Part shown: positions 46,418-57,599 of the stretch, piece by piece
Position numbering within the stretch: position 1 is the first letter of the stretch
Layout: every line of letters starts with the position of its first letter
Source of the DNA: Symbiodinium natans
Taxonomy: Eukaryota; Sar; Dinophyceae; Suessiales; Symbiodiniaceae
Length of the DNA stretch: 64,000 nucleotides
Assembly (NCBI GenBank): GCA_905221605.1
Contig: CAJNDS010002771.1
Coordinates: 64,001 to 128,000 of the forward strand
Direction: 5' to 3'
Made by a program: the position numbers and the translations under genes
Notes under the pieces: generated by a model
Databases searched by the model: none
Seen by the model: the letters and a program-made list of their open reading frames with translations, nothing else
Told to the model about the DNA's origin: nothing

Positions 46418-46570
46418 TTGCGTGTGATCTTTTCTTTTTTTTTATACACGCATGTTTTGCTACTGCTTGTCTTGGCGTTGCAAATGTTGAGATCACCGCA
46501 GGGTTCAGGCTCACGCACTGCAGTGGGCGCCGAGCGCCCCGGAAATCTTCGCAGCAAGATTTTTGAAAAC
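46417..46570 (+). repeat. Repeat A2 of element no. 2
   Basis: Matches A1 at 36574-36726. The B1/A2 junction (GAACGTTGCG) gives the sequence expected at the closed circle. Confidence 0.9.
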
Positions 46571-46663
46571 CCACCCAACCCTCCCTGAAGCATCCTATGG
46601 CTCGCACAGCAAAAGGTTCGCACAACCTTACAAGAGGCACGCACTGCCGAGATACAGCAAGGG

Positions 46664-46797
46664 GGGGTTGTGAACTCAGAGTGATCTTGCGTTCTTTAAG
46701 AACCGCTTTGCACTCTTCGCTACCCGGAGCAACACCTGAAAAAAGGAGCGCGTCCGATCCGTTGCTTGCATTAGCTAAGAAGGGAGTAGCCTGAACG
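46664..46797 (+). repeat. Repeat B2 of element no. 2
   Basis: Appears identical to B1. It ends CCTGAACG, after which the foldback right arm resumes with CCACTGGATC. Confidence 0.9.
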
Positions 46798-47041
46798 CCA
46801 CTGGATCAAAGTTTCCTTTTAAAGTGCCCCTCCTAGTGGGTTAACCCTTTACAAGTCAACCGCGGTTTGGAGTTTGGGGGGTAGAGTTTAGGGTTAACCC
46901 CTCCCACCCAAAGGTGCCTCGTCGCCGAGGGAGACGATGAAGACGACGAAGTGCATGCCGGTGAGCAGTGGAGGGTTTAGGGTTCGGGGTTGTCAGGCTT
47001 ATTTCCCGTTATTTTTTCCGTCGTTGCGTCGCTAATTTTCT
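46798..47041 (-). repeat. Foldback right arm, second piece
   Basis: Reverse complement of 36152-36394 to within one or two bases. Together with 36516-36573 it restores an arm of about 302 bp. Confidence 0.85.
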
Positions 47042-47230
47042 GGTTACATCGCCGTCGCACCGCCGCCGCCACACCGCTGCCACCACCGCACCGTCACCGC
47101 GACCGCACGGCCACACCGCCCGCGGCCACCGCTCACCGCCCCTCAGATGAGCAACTCCCCAGATGACCGCCACGGCCACCGCGCCGCCGGCGGACACCCA
47201 GATGACCACCACGGCCACCGCGCACCGGGG
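47042..47230. other. CCG/CCA-rich low-complexity sequence
   Basis: ACCGC and CCACCG triplet-like runs with no convincing frame. It separates the foldback from the tandem array. Confidence 0.5.
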
Positions 47231-47518
47231 CCTTTCCAGCACAGAAGCAAGCAAAACGGCTACTAACCAACCCCCCTCCCCCAATTTGCCTCGGGCAATA
47301 TTAGTGGTGATTTTGGGGCCTTCTCACCACAGAAGCAAGCAAAACGGCTACTAACCAACCCGCCCCCTGCCTGGGCAGTGTTAGTAGTAATTTTGTGGCC
47401 TTCCCAGCACAGAAGCAACAAAACGGCTGCTAACCAACCCGCCCCCGCCCCCCCTCTGCTAGCAGTGATTTTAGGGCCTTCCCAGCACAGCAGCAAGCAA
47501 AATGGCTACTAACCACAT
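47231..47518 (+). repeat. Tandem array, four units of about 78-88 bp
   Basis: Units start near 47231, 47319, 47399 and 47477. Each has CAGCAGAAGCAAGCAAAACGG-like cores (for example CACAGAAGCAAGCAAAACGG), ACTAACCAACC, a C-rich stretch and GTGATTTTGGGGC. The last unit is shortened. Confidence 0.85.
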
Positions 47519-48950
47519 TCCCTGAGATAGAGAGACGGATAGCGGTTTAGGAATGGATCCAGGCAACGGATTACGGATTAGGACACATTGACCCACCAAC
47601 GCGGATTAGGCGGATAACGGATTGCGATTAGCCCGTTTTTCTTATCATCCACCCAGATAAAGTAGTCCGGTCCAGGCGAGCTGCTTGGACCTCCGATCAC
47701 CAATTTTCTGCTGCAGCCTGATGTTTCTACTGACCTGCATCCCAGAACGTAGTGCCCAGTCCTGTATCGCAAGGTTCTCCTTGTGATTCTGTAGTTCTCT
47801 GTACAGAGGGGTTTTGTAGCAGGTCTAGTTGGTTGTGCAGTGCAACAAGCTGTGGCACTCGTCACAATTTGGACACGCGGATGTCCAAACCAAGCCAGGA
47901 CGTTTTCCCAACGTCACCACAAAATGCAGCGCCCGCCTGCATCAAGAGCTTTTGAAGAAACTACATATTTATTTCGCAAACACCGATTTACTGATGCAAA
48001 AAACTCAAGTCAAGTTTTCCTTACAGATACCTTTTTGGCTCAACACTTGGCCCAAAACTCGATGGACCCTGAAGATCAGGATGAACGAGGCGGGGTGAAA
48101 AGTTTTTTCACACTCCTGTATTCCCAACTCCGAAACCGCCGGGACAAAACGCATTCCCCAAGTTTGCCTGCGTGGGCCTCACAGCACGCTCCTTCACTTT
48201 TGTGGGTTGTAGTCGGAGACTGTCTATCCTAGGCATCTTGCTCCAGCCAACCTTGAGGCTCGAGTCAATGGGCGTCCTTTCATGTCTTTGGATGCTGCTT
48301 TGCAGTCTGCCTTCATGTGTGCCGATGATGATGCTTCTGCTGCCCTCATGCTTCTTGGTCGGGCAGGGTTTGTCATAAGCCAATGACAAAGCAGCTTGCT
48401 TGGCTTCTTTTCCATACACCAGGGGTTTTCCTGACGCCGTGCCCCTCCTTCATGACAGGGAAGCTGCACAGCGCGTAGGCCATGCTGTTCAAATTGCTCT
48501 GCACGCCAACCGGTGGAAGCACTTGCTCCAATTCCAAATTTCCCTTTCAGTTGGTTCGTTCGTCTGAGCTTCGATGGGACCTGAAGAAGTCGAAAACCGG
48601 GAATTCCCCCCGCAGCCGCTTGCCTGAAATCCGGGGTGCAAGGGCAGCTTAAACACTCTTCGGGGTGGGGTGATCCAAACGCGGCCAAAATAGAGTTCTT
48701 TGCGGCGCGGGAATGAGTTCCGGGCCGGGCGGATCTTGATTGAAGGAGGGTTTTAGATCTGACGTCAACAGAGATGGTTTCAAAGCGTGTATTTGTTGTG
48801 GCAGATGGGGTTGGGCCTTGAGGGGACTGGGCGAGAGCGCGTGTACCCGAGTGTGCGCTGATCAGGCTTTGGCTAGCAAGGGGACACCCGCAACCTGAAA
48901 CATTGTGTGCGCTTGGAATTCCAATGAGGTATTCGTTGCTGTCTCTATGC
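47519..48950. other. Low coding content; weak exon-like frame near 48245-48380
   Basis: The only stretch with protein-like texture reads YPRHLAPANLEARVNG, then MSLDAALQSAFM and ALMLLGRAGFVISQ (about 48225-48380). It has neither a start nor a recognised family. CTTTTTGGCTCAAC at 48031 resembles the spliced-leader core weakly. The rest shows nothing recognisable. Confidence 0.3.
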
Positions 48951-49056
48951 GCGTTTAGGGTTTAGGGGCTTTATGCTTTAGGGCTTTCAGGGAAGGGTTT
49001 CTGGAAGGTGTTTTCGGGTTTTTGCAGTTTCGGGTTGGGGTTAGGGTTTAGGCCAG
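48951..49056 (+). repeat. Degenerate interstitial telomere-like repeats
   Basis: Several GTTTAGGG, TTTAGGGG and GGGTTAGGGTTTAGG strings occur within 100 bp. They are related to the TTTAGGG telomere repeat but not in a regular array. Confidence 0.6.
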
Positions 49057-49985
49057 CTAAGTGTGCTCACGAAAGGCGAAGCTGTCCATGCTCTTGGATG
49101 CACATGGTTTCCCACTGTTTGGGGTCTACGTTGCCTTTGGCCCTGCCGTGTCTGCTTTCGGCCTTCGGCCCAATGCCTTCTCGTGTATGTCATACAGACA
49201 TGGTTTGTTTTTGGAGTTATTCAACGTTGGTTAGGGTAGTCCACCCTCCCTCTTGTAGTACAAAACATGCCATACTTGTATAGGTTTGACCTTTATTGTA
49301 TTTTAATGAGGGGCGAGACCTCTGTAATCATTCCGAAACGGATCTTTTAGCAGATGGTTCGCAAGAGCGACTTCTAATCCAGTTGGGTGGTGTTTGAAGA
49401 TTGACGGCTTCAGATTCATAATCGTTTTCAGGATATCCCCATTGTTCACCTTGAGTGTAAAGCCGTTTGAATCTGTCAATGCATTCATGTACTGTTGTGA
49501 CATCCGATGTTTACTAAATATGTTGGGATCAAACATGTTTTCAAGTTTTCGAACATGTTCCGAACATAGCATATAGGTTGTTTTGCTTTTTGTGAACTTA
49601 AGTTTTCGTTTTTCGGTTTCACGTTGAATTTGGGCTGTCCTTATTCAGATTGTGACGGCGCAGTTATCTTGTCCGACATGCAAATTCTGTCGTCGGTATG
49701 CTTAGTAGACTGCTGGGTTATTCTAATTTGAGGCGTTGCAAGGCGCAAGACGATGCACCGACACATGAGCAGCAACCTTCACATCTTCGGCACGTCAGCA
49801 TTCCAAAATCGGATTTGGCAAGTGCCTGTCTCACATGCAGAATCTTTAAATGGCCGTGCCGGTGGAATGCTTGGAGTGCACACCACCACTGCATTTGTCA
49901 AAGCGGTGAAGGACATTGTGTTGTGAGCAATGTTGTGTCGATTGTTCGATTAATTGTGAGAGCAGGAGACTGCCGATTGCCTGAA
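49057..49985. other. AT-richer stretch with one minus-strand open frame
   Basis: A minus-strand ATG frame of 89 codons (49303-49572) has protein-like composition (YMNALTDSNGFTLKVNNGDI) but no recognised family, and its plus-strand counterpart is also open. Status unresolved. Confidence 0.3.
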
Positions 49986-49989
49986 AAAG

Positions 49990-50172
49990 AATATTGCCCT
50001 GGGCCTGTATTCTTGCTTTCATCATGACCGACACCGCGCCGGGGTTCAAATTGCCCAGGCTCTCATTTATGAGAAAGATGAGTTCGGCAGCGACAGTCGC
50101 CTGGTCAAGTTAGAAGATATGCTTCCCCATTGTTTTGGTGTGCGTTCACGGACCCAGGTGAATCTGAACAAG
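49990..50172 (+). other. Possible host-gene exon
   Basis: One frame reads CFHHDRHRAGVQIAQALIYE, then KDEFGSDSRLVKLEDMLP and CFGVRSRTQ. It is followed by CAG|GTGAAT, a plausible 5' splice site. It has the texture of a real exon but no family can be named and the other exons are not clearly found. The next open stretch in this area, at 50694-50912, may belong to the same locus. Confidence 0.3.
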
Positions 50173-50693
50173 AGGCGCTGAAGCAGCCCGTAGCCCAAGA
50201 TGCCCAGCAAAGCAGTGGGTGCGAACCTTGGTAGGGCTTATAAGGCTTATGCGCACCATAGCGGTCCAGTTCTTTGCATTGGTTGCCCTTGCAGGATGGA
50301 CACCCCGGCACAGATCCCCAAGGCCGGAAAAAGATGTGACGTGCAACGGGTGAAGTAAAATGACATTTTGTGTTGGCTCCTTCAAGGAAGCTGTTGTGCA
50401 TGAAGCTCGGAAGGCTCTTGGGGCTGCAAGACATGACCATAGATTCAACACAACATATTGTTGTTTTGGCAGGTGGTTGTGCAAGAGGAGGCTGAAGATG
50501 ATGCACAAAGCCCCGTCCACAGCAACCACAAGACATGCATGTTTCGTGTGTTGGGTTTAGTTCGATCTCAAGCGTACTGAGGTGATGATCAAAACCAGGG
50601 TGCTACAACGATCGGTGAAAATCGATTTCTGTACTTTGAACTCGATGACTTACTTACAGGCCCTTAGCTTACGCGTAGGCTTAGCTTCATGCC

Positions 50694-50912
50694 TTGTTGA
50701 TGACATGCTTCACGCTGCCATCAGAAAACACCACCGATTTCAACCTGGACTTGTGCAAAGTGCAGGCCAGACTTCGCCAAATGAACCAAAACTTGCATGC
50801 ATTTGCTGCTACAAGCTTTCGGTTGGTGCCGCAGGTATCAAGGCTGCTGGCAAAAGTTCGCGTCGGAGAGCGTGTTGAAGCAGCTAAGGCAGCGACTTTA
50901 TTCCCTCCATAG
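50694..50912 (+). CDS. Short helical ORF, possible exon
   Basis: The 72-codon frame reads NLDLCKVQARLRQMNQNLHA, then FRLVPQVSRLLAKVRVGERV. It looks amphipathic-helical and unlike its surroundings. It is unrecognised and starts at the first in-frame ATG, which may not be real. Confidence 0.3.
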   Translation: MLMTCFTLPSENTTDFNLDLCKVQARLRQMNQNLHAFAATSFRLVPQVSRLLAKVRVGERVEAAKAATLFPP

Positions 50913-53280
50913 AACCGCGTAAGCAGAGGTACTGAGGCGGTTTCGCGAAGGGATTGTCACCATGAGCACTTGTTGAATTTAGCAAGTGGCAGGTTGAAGT
51001 GGTACTTGCAGATTTCAGCAGCTGTCGGTCATACGGTTGTTTACAAATCTTTCAAACTGTTCATGCTAGTTGGGGCAACCTAATGTTACAAGGTGTTATT
51101 ATGCTGCAAATGCAGTCTTACCAGCCTATCCATGTCTTGCACAAGCTGCTGTGTGGTTGTTGCAACGGCGTTCGTTCATCGCACATCGCTAGGACATGGA
51201 GCAGTGGATGGGCGTGCTAGAAACGTCCCATACGGAGTCTGAGATGATGCTCAAAGAAACCGAGGTGCTTTTGCTTGACATTGACACGTGACAAAAGCGA
51301 CGTCGTGCGGGGTTTAGGCTGCAACGGAAGCTTCGCAACACGGCCTGGAGGAGCGACGTGCCTCGGATGCGATTGACAAGCGTATCATCTCGTATCATGT
51401 AGTGGGGCACAATATGTGCGATGCAGGTCAAGACATTGCAACACTGGTGGGTCAGAACAGCATCAAGACTTCGGCGTTCCGAACCAAGTTGCAGGAAAAC
51501 CGTGTCGCATCATGTCCAGTGCCTCGTTCATCCTGCATGACGCAGATCTGAAGGTTGTTGAAGAGTTTCATGCAGAAGGCCCTCGGTGACAATTGCTCCA
51601 CACTGTTCAGCATGTTTGTGATGTTGCCGTGAACAGGTTTCACAGTACCGCCTTGAAACCCTGGACATGCTCAGGGTGGGCTCCTTGGGTTTATTCCTTG
51701 GTCCTACGAGCTTTGTGCCATGCCAGGCCAGGTATGCCAAGTCTGCTTATGATGAGTTCTGGGATGGATTGCTGGATGCTCGGAGAGCTGATTCTGTTTA
51801 GACTGTGGAACGGCCAAAAGCACTGTGTGGCCAACGAACTCACCTGTCCTGCCTTTCCCTGGCACGGGATGCTTTGGGAGCTTCGCCCTGTCATGCTTTC
51901 CAGCATCACGTTTATCACCCACGGTTATGTCCTCGCACGATACCGAAGCAACATCTTGCCGATCCATGATAGTTGCCGATGAATTTGAATGGAGTATTGT
52001 GATGCCGAAATATGCCGAAGGCAATTTGTGGAAATCGACATCACAACAAAAACATTAAAGGTGCGTTTGCGGGCACGAAGGCGCAGCGTTTCGACGAGGG
52101 TATAGATTTGTTTTCCGCGCATCTTTGAAGCCAGATTCACACGCGGGAAGAATCGCTTGAGGAGCAGCCTTTGAGGCCGCAGCAAAGCCGGCTGATGGGC
52201 CGGTAATTGGTGAATTCATCCTCAAAGCCGGTTTTGTCCAGCAACCGCAGAGCGCCATGCTGACGGCACCACTGCCCAGCAGCGAACAAATTCAAGTTCA
52301 CAGAAAGAAATGAGCGCAGTGCGCAAGGTATCATTGTCAATTTGCAGAAGATCAGGTTCAGAAAGCGGGAAATCGAAGCGGCTGGCAATGGCAGACGTTT
52401 GACTACGCAAACGACGGACGTCCGAATCCAGCTCTAGGCGAGCGCGAGGAAACGGAGCTTGCGGAGACAGGCGCATCTCGAAATGGCAATGCCCAGCTTC
52501 AAGACAAGCTGCACCTTCAACTGTGCAACGCCTGGTGGTGTGCAACGTGTTCTTGCCGCGCGGGCGCTTTGCTATGTTGTCTGCACGCAAACTTCCTGAG
52601 CGGCTGGACGATCCCTGAGCTCTGCCGGCGTGACGTTGCCTCATGCGTTTGGATGAAACACCATCGTGTACGCCCGGCCCTGGACGCCGTATGCGCCGGG
52701 CTGAGGCATCTCAAAGATTTTTCACCAACCACTTCTTGAATGGAAGTGGTGCGGGACCGTGGCCTGAGCCAGCTATGCCTCAGCGGGTGTGATGATTGGA
52801 GTTTGCTTCATGCCCTGTGCTCTTGCCCTCCTTTTTTAGCCTGGAGGCGCATTTGGCTACAACGTTGGCCCCCGCTGACACAGCGGGGTCGAGCCGCCTG
52901 CCACTCTGCGGCAAGTGATGCAGCCCCGCAGCGTGTAGCTTTAATTTCGACCAAAGCCATGCAGGTGGAAAAAAGCCGAGGAAGCAAATTCGATTAAATT
53001 GCTCGTTTCCCGGTAAAACCATGCATGGCAGACATTGGCAGACCTCGTCACCGCTGGAGTACGCGTCTGGAAGGTATTGCGAGATTGGCATGACGCGCTT
53101 GAAGATTACTCCACATTTGTAGCTTTAGCTTCCTTCCGCTCCGTTGGACTTGAGTCGCGCTCTTGAAGCGACTTGCTGCGAGTTGTTGCGCCCAAGTGCC
53201 CCTTGACTTAACCTCTGAAAGGACGAGCAACATGGTTGCTTACCCAAGGAGGCCACTCGAGCGTGCGGTCGCGTGCGTTG
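50913..53280. other. Region without confident genes
   Basis: Scattered short frames. On the plus strand a stretch near 51640-51800 reads LETLDMLRVGSLGLFLGPTS and YDEFWDGLLDARRAD. On the minus strand 52222-52644 reads LRRLRSQTSAIASRFDFPLS and LLQIDNDTLRTALIS. Either could be an exon of an unknown gene. Nothing decides between coding and chance. Confidence 0.25.
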
Positions 53281-53289
53281 GCCTCGAGG

Positions 53290-53930
53290 CCGGCAGCACT
53301 GTCACCCATCGTCACTCAGCACGTTTTCGTTCCGTGACCTCAACATTGCCTGGTGGCCCCACACTGTTCTTTTAGGGCTTGCACATGTTTTCGCTTGCAA
53401 GGTCATCCCAATCGGGGGGAAAGGCCGGCATGCCCAACATGCTGGGCGCGGCATCGGGCCCTGCGCCAGGATGGCAGCCACGAGGGAACCATCGTCCACA
53501 CGGTGCTGCAAACCACGCGCTGCACGGACCCACCACCGGCTCGCCCAACCTTGCGTGGCAGCCTTGCCAGTTGCGAGGACGTGCAATCGCTGGGAGCCTC
53601 CGCGCTCGGGCCTCACTCCGCGCGAGCCCTTACTGTCGGGCCCACCCAACACGGCGTCGTCATTCCCAGCACGCAATTTCGGGTGCTCCTGCTTCGACGC
53701 TTGCGGCTCCCGCTCCCGCTGCCCCGCGTGTCTGCAGCTGCCACGGGCGCCTGGACGCCCTGGGAGACCACCAGGGCGCGTGCGCCACCTCGAGAGTGCT
53801 CGCGTCGGGCGCGCTGCCACGCGCCGTCGCGAGGGTGGTGGGCCGGAGCCCTGCGAAAGCGGCCGCCGAAGAGCTCGAGGCAAGCCTCTTGGCATGGCAC
53901 GATGATGTATCCGTCATTCCGCTTGGTCAG
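53290..53930 (+). pseudogene. GC-rich LINE ORF2 C-terminal fragment, copy 1
   Basis: In broken frames it reads LLLRRLRLPLPLP and, in the next phase, CSCHGRLDALGDHQGACATS and VLASGALPRAVARVVGR. This is the Cys/His module (C-x-C...GDH..AC) that ends the RT protein of a GC-rich dinoflagellate LINE family. The copy at 57600-58510 has the same order in better condition. The frame here decays after 53870. Confidence 0.55.
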
Positions 53931-54245
53931 GCGGCAGGGATCGGCAGTGCCCGTCCAGGTGTGCTTGCAGTGCGGAGACGCCAGGACTCCTCCCCGGCGG
54001 CGTTCCAAATGCGCCTGAGACAATGCCCGCCGGTGGGCCTCGTAAAGTTCTGCGCACGGGAAAAGGCTATTGCTGCTAGCTGCATGTTTGCATGCACCGC
54101 TACAGGGAGGGAGCGTGGCCGCAGGGATCACAGCGAAACTACGGTCGGAAAGGCATGGCGCAACAATGTGCCGCCGCGGTCGCGAGGACCGCCAGCGGCC
54201 AACTGCCAGCGTGCGACGTCACCACCTGGACGCCATCCATGCCGT

Positions 54246-54311
54246 AGCCTCCGCATTGGCGAAGCTACTAACCCCGGCCCGCCATCGATTGGCGACATGG
54301 CGCAACGTCGG
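54246..54311 (+). pseudogene. NPGP (2A-like) motif, start of a LINE ORF fragment
   Basis: SLRIGEATNPGPPSIGDMAQ lies at the end of a longer frame. G-E-x-x-NPGP is close to the ribosome-skipping 2A core (D-x-E-x-NPGP), which occurs before the endonuclease in some LINEs. The endonuclease does not follow intact. With only the core visible, skipping activity is uncertain. Confidence 0.4.
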
Positions 54312-54599
54312 TAAAGAGCGCGTCATGCCCTCGCCCGGTTCCATCGACGGCCCGGCAGGAGCTTCGCTCGGAGGCCGAGGGCCGTAGTTCCGACGCATTC
54401 CGACACTGACGCCGCACTGACGCGGTCAAACAACTTGAGCGCCACCACGCCCTTCGCCTCACGCCCCGCCGCATCTCTCCGGAGCACAGCCATCGACAGC
54501 ACCGCTGACCATGACGCCGCGACTACCTTGACAGCGCTGCCCGATGCACCGCTGCCGCTAGCGGCCGCAGTGCTACTTTGCATGGCGCCCGATGGCTAC

Positions 54600-55500
54600 C
54601 ACCTCACAACAACAGTGCAGTCCACATTTCTCGAGTCGTATGCTGGGGCCATGGCGGCAGCGGCTGCACGAAGCTTAGCCAACTTAGCCGACGACATTCG
54701 ACACACGCCGCCGCCCGCCGCGACGTGTAACCCACACCGCGGTCGATGCAACCGCCGCCGGCCCTGTGCCGCACAGCGACAGCGTCCCCACTTGACCAGC
54801 CACGGCTGAAGAGCCGGGCGCCGCTGCGATTGCGACGCCGGCCGGCATTCCTGCTTGCGCAGCGACTACGCGAACATTGCCGGGAACTGTTCTTGCTGAC
54901 GCCGCTGTTGGCCTGCCCGCGCGTGCCCGCACCAACAGCGGCAAACCCGAGCCCGCCCGCCCCAACTGCACTGCATGCACTCCGCCGCCCACGCTTGCAC
55001 GAACTCGGGGTGTCCAATGGGAGTACACTGCAGCCCCTAGCTCGGAGATGCGGCGGGGGGGGTCTCTCCCAGCGTGAAGGCCCTTGTTTTGCCGAGGTTG
55101 GAAGCGATGCCACAGTGGGCCTCGACGGCCGTCGTCGTGCGACGGCTGTTGTCGTGCTGTCCAGGGCCGCCCGCGCAAGCTCTGGGACAGTCACGACAAA
55201 GAGGTCATCCAGGAAGGCCAACAAGGCATCATCGCAGTGCAGCTTGGCCGCGGCTTGGCAGAGCGCCTCGTGTTGTCCGAGCGCGAACAGTGCCGGGCCA
55301 AAGGGAATCGCCCTGCTCGCATCCTTCGCCTGCGGCACGGTCCGACACGCCCCCGTGGCGTCCCACCAGCAGTAGCTGGAGGTACAAGAGCCACACGAAG
55401 GGGAGAAGCTCCGGCGCGATCTCTGAGGAAGGCCAAGGCTATGGTCAATTCGCCCATTCTCACTTTCGCGCACGCTCGGCGCTGCTTGCCTAGCTCGGGG
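54600..55500 (-). pseudogene. LINE RT fragment, inverted
   Basis: Read on the minus strand, one frame gives FGPALFALGQHEALCQAAA and LLAFLDDLFVVTVPELARAA, with the FLDD catalytic box at about 55204-55215. The flanking parts (a CEQGD-like segment upstream, SNLGKTRAF and YSHWTPRV downstream) are in other frames, so several frameshifts have accumulated. It abuts, head to head, the plus-strand C-terminal fragment of the same type of LINE at 55505. Confidence 0.55.
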
Positions 55501-55504
55501 GACT

Positions 55505-56710
55505 TCGCGTCCTGAGCGGCTCCTCCTCTCCATGTGTGCCTCCCCTCGTGCCAACTATGCGCTCCGCACGCTGCCCCCGTCCGAGTCACGAGGGTATGCT
55601 GCCGTGCACGACGCAGCCATCTGGGAACCGTTGCAGGCTTGCTTGGGAGGAGTGTCCCTTCACGATGCGCCCCACGCCTGGCCGATAGCCACACTGCCAG
55701 CAGTGCTCGGCGGACTCGGCATACAATCGCGCAACGCACAGCCCCGGCCGCGTACTGGGCCGCGTAGGCAGACGCGCTGCCAGTCATGCGAGCTCGCCCG
55801 ACTTCGCAAACCGGTGCCGGGAGGCCCTGGAGCGGGGAGCGGGCCGAGACGTCCCGTGTCTGCGCGAGGCGGTGGAAGCAGGAGAGCTGTTGCGTGAGGC
55901 AGGCTGGCAAACATGCCCCGCGTGCTGCACACTGTTAGAAAAACTCTCAACACGCATTTCTGCGAGCGCACGCTGCTGCCAGACATGCCACCCAGTTCCC
56001 AGGCACGCTTGCGACCCCAGGCAGGACCGCAAACAGGAGCATCGATCCCCACAAAGCCAGCCACTACGCTCCCGCCGAGCGATGCAGATCGCTTTGAGGC
56101 GCCGCCTGCGACAACCTCTGCCTTTGCACAGCAACACCCCATGGCTGCCGTGGCGCAGTAGACCGCTTCGGCGACCATGCACTTTGCGTGCTCGCGCACT
56201 GGACTCCTCGCCAGGCGGGCCAAGATCGTGGAGCGAGCCTGGGTGCAGGTCGCCCGGGAAGCAGTGGGGTCCGAAGGCCAGGTCGTTCCGCAGCAGTGGC
56301 TGGCCAACACCACCGCCCGCAGATCGGAGCGCAAGACCGTCGCAGACCCGACTTCGTCGTGTAAGGGGCGCTGCGCAGCGGGGGAGCGCAGTGTTGCGAC
56401 GCTACGCTGGTTTCCCCGCTCACGCGATCGGGGCACCCGCAGCCATGCGGAGCGGCCGTGGACGGAGCCGTGCTGCGGGTGGCCGAGCGCCGCAAGCACG
56501 CCGCGGCGGCCGCTGGAACGCCCAGGCCCAAGGCTTCGTGCGAGACCTGGTGCGTCTCAAGATGTCTCAAGGCATACCGCGCCCCCCTCGCCGGGAGGTG
56601 CCTGGCGGCAGCCGCAGCAACCTGAGGCTGGCGAGGGGCCCGCCGCTCGACAGCATCATCCACCACGCCGCCCCTGAGGGCCACAGTCGCCTGCCCTTGC
56701 GGCCGTAGCG
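55505..56710 (+). pseudogene. LINE ORF2 C-terminal half
   Basis: Begins with MCASPRANYALRTLPPSESR, then AIWEPLQACLGGVSL and IATLPAVLGGLGIQS, the helical part that follows RT in this LINE family. Frames shift near 55730 (QRTAPAAYWAA), 55870 (EAGELLREAGWQTCP) and 56180 (RTGLLARRAKIVERAWVQVA). The final module reads RRPDFVV, then CDATLVSPLTRSGHPQPC and RVAERRKHA in yet another phase. It is degenerate but collinear to the end at about 56710. Confidence 0.6.
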
Positions 56711-57470
56711 AAGGACCGCGGCGGGCCCAGCCAGGCTTTAGGTCTAGCAACGAAGGGACACCTTCAGGCAGGAGGAAAAAGGTGCGAGGGAAAAAAACCG
56801 AACAAATGAGTAATGTCGCAGTTTCCTGGATGTAGTTTCTGGTCTGATGTAGTGCATCTGCCAAGATGGCCATCAACAAGGCATGATTTGGTACAGTTTG
56901 CCACAGCCTCGCGCATTACTTAACTCGTAACACACACCGTTGTCGATTGTCCTGAAAGGACCGTCGTGACTCGAACGGGCAAAGAGCAAAGTGCAAAGCG
57001 CAAAAAACAATGCCAGTTCTGACATCGTTTCCACCGACACAACTTTTGAAGCATGGAATCACGTTGATACCTGGGTCGCCCCATGCGACGAGACCAATTC
57101 GGAACCCAGTTCAAAGCACCTGACCCACCAATCAGCAGGTAGGGAAAAACCATCAATAAGAGCACTATAAGAGCGCAAGCATCAGTCAGACCATGTCGAA
57201 ATATTGCATGCTTGTATTTGCGCTGAAACACGGCGGTCCCAACACTGTTCCAACCATGTAAGATCACATGCCATTCTGCGGACCAGCAACGTCGAGCTTG
57301 CGCAAGTCCGATTTATACACCGGCCATCACCGGCCGGTGCGCAGCCGCAAAACACGCAACTGGGGAAATGACTGCCTTGAAATGGCGCAGGCGATCACAT
57401 GCTGGTCCGTATCGGTTGCGTGGCTGCCCTCCGACTCGGTGCAAAGCCTGTGCATTTGCAAAATTGGCCG
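56711..57470. other. Spacer between LINE fragments
   Basis: No recognised feature. A/T-richer than its flanks. A short minus-strand frame (56920-57267) has no recognisable domain. Confidence 0.4.
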
Positions 57471-57599
57471 GTTGCGAATGACCCATGTGGGCTGCGCAAA
57501 TCCTTTGTGCGTTGACAGCAACTGCAAAGTGTGGCTTCCACGTGCGCCTGGCGGCACTGTCCGGCTGCGTGTCAGCACGCGGGTGTGGCTCGCCGATCG

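Larger units (their letters stand above)
36574..46797 (+). mobile_element. Split-direct-repeat tyrosine-recombinase retroelement no. 2, apparently full length
   Basis: The layout is A1 (36574-36726), ORF-X, tyrosine recombinase, CCCH Gag, UGA, methyltransferase-RT-RNase H, B1 (46284-46417) abutting A2 (46417-46570), 93 bp, and B2 (46664-46797). The uninterrupted target is preserved in the opposite arm of the foldback (ACCGCTATGCCACTGG), so the insertion point is exact: CTATG continues into A1, and B2 ends before CCACTGG. No target duplication beyond at most one G is formed, as expected for recombinase-mediated integration. B1 and B2 appear identical. The large ORFs are open except for the Gag UGA and an uncertain recombinase start. 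Confidence 0.9.

Noticed and set aside
47231-47518. CRISPR-like array
   Set aside because: Units are diverged, 78-88 bp long and without constant short repeats separating unique spacers. A eukaryotic tandem repeat fits.
48030-48044. Spliced-leader relic CCTTTTTGGCTCAAC
   Set aside because: Only 11 consecutive core bases match and no reading frame follows, so chance similarity is likely.
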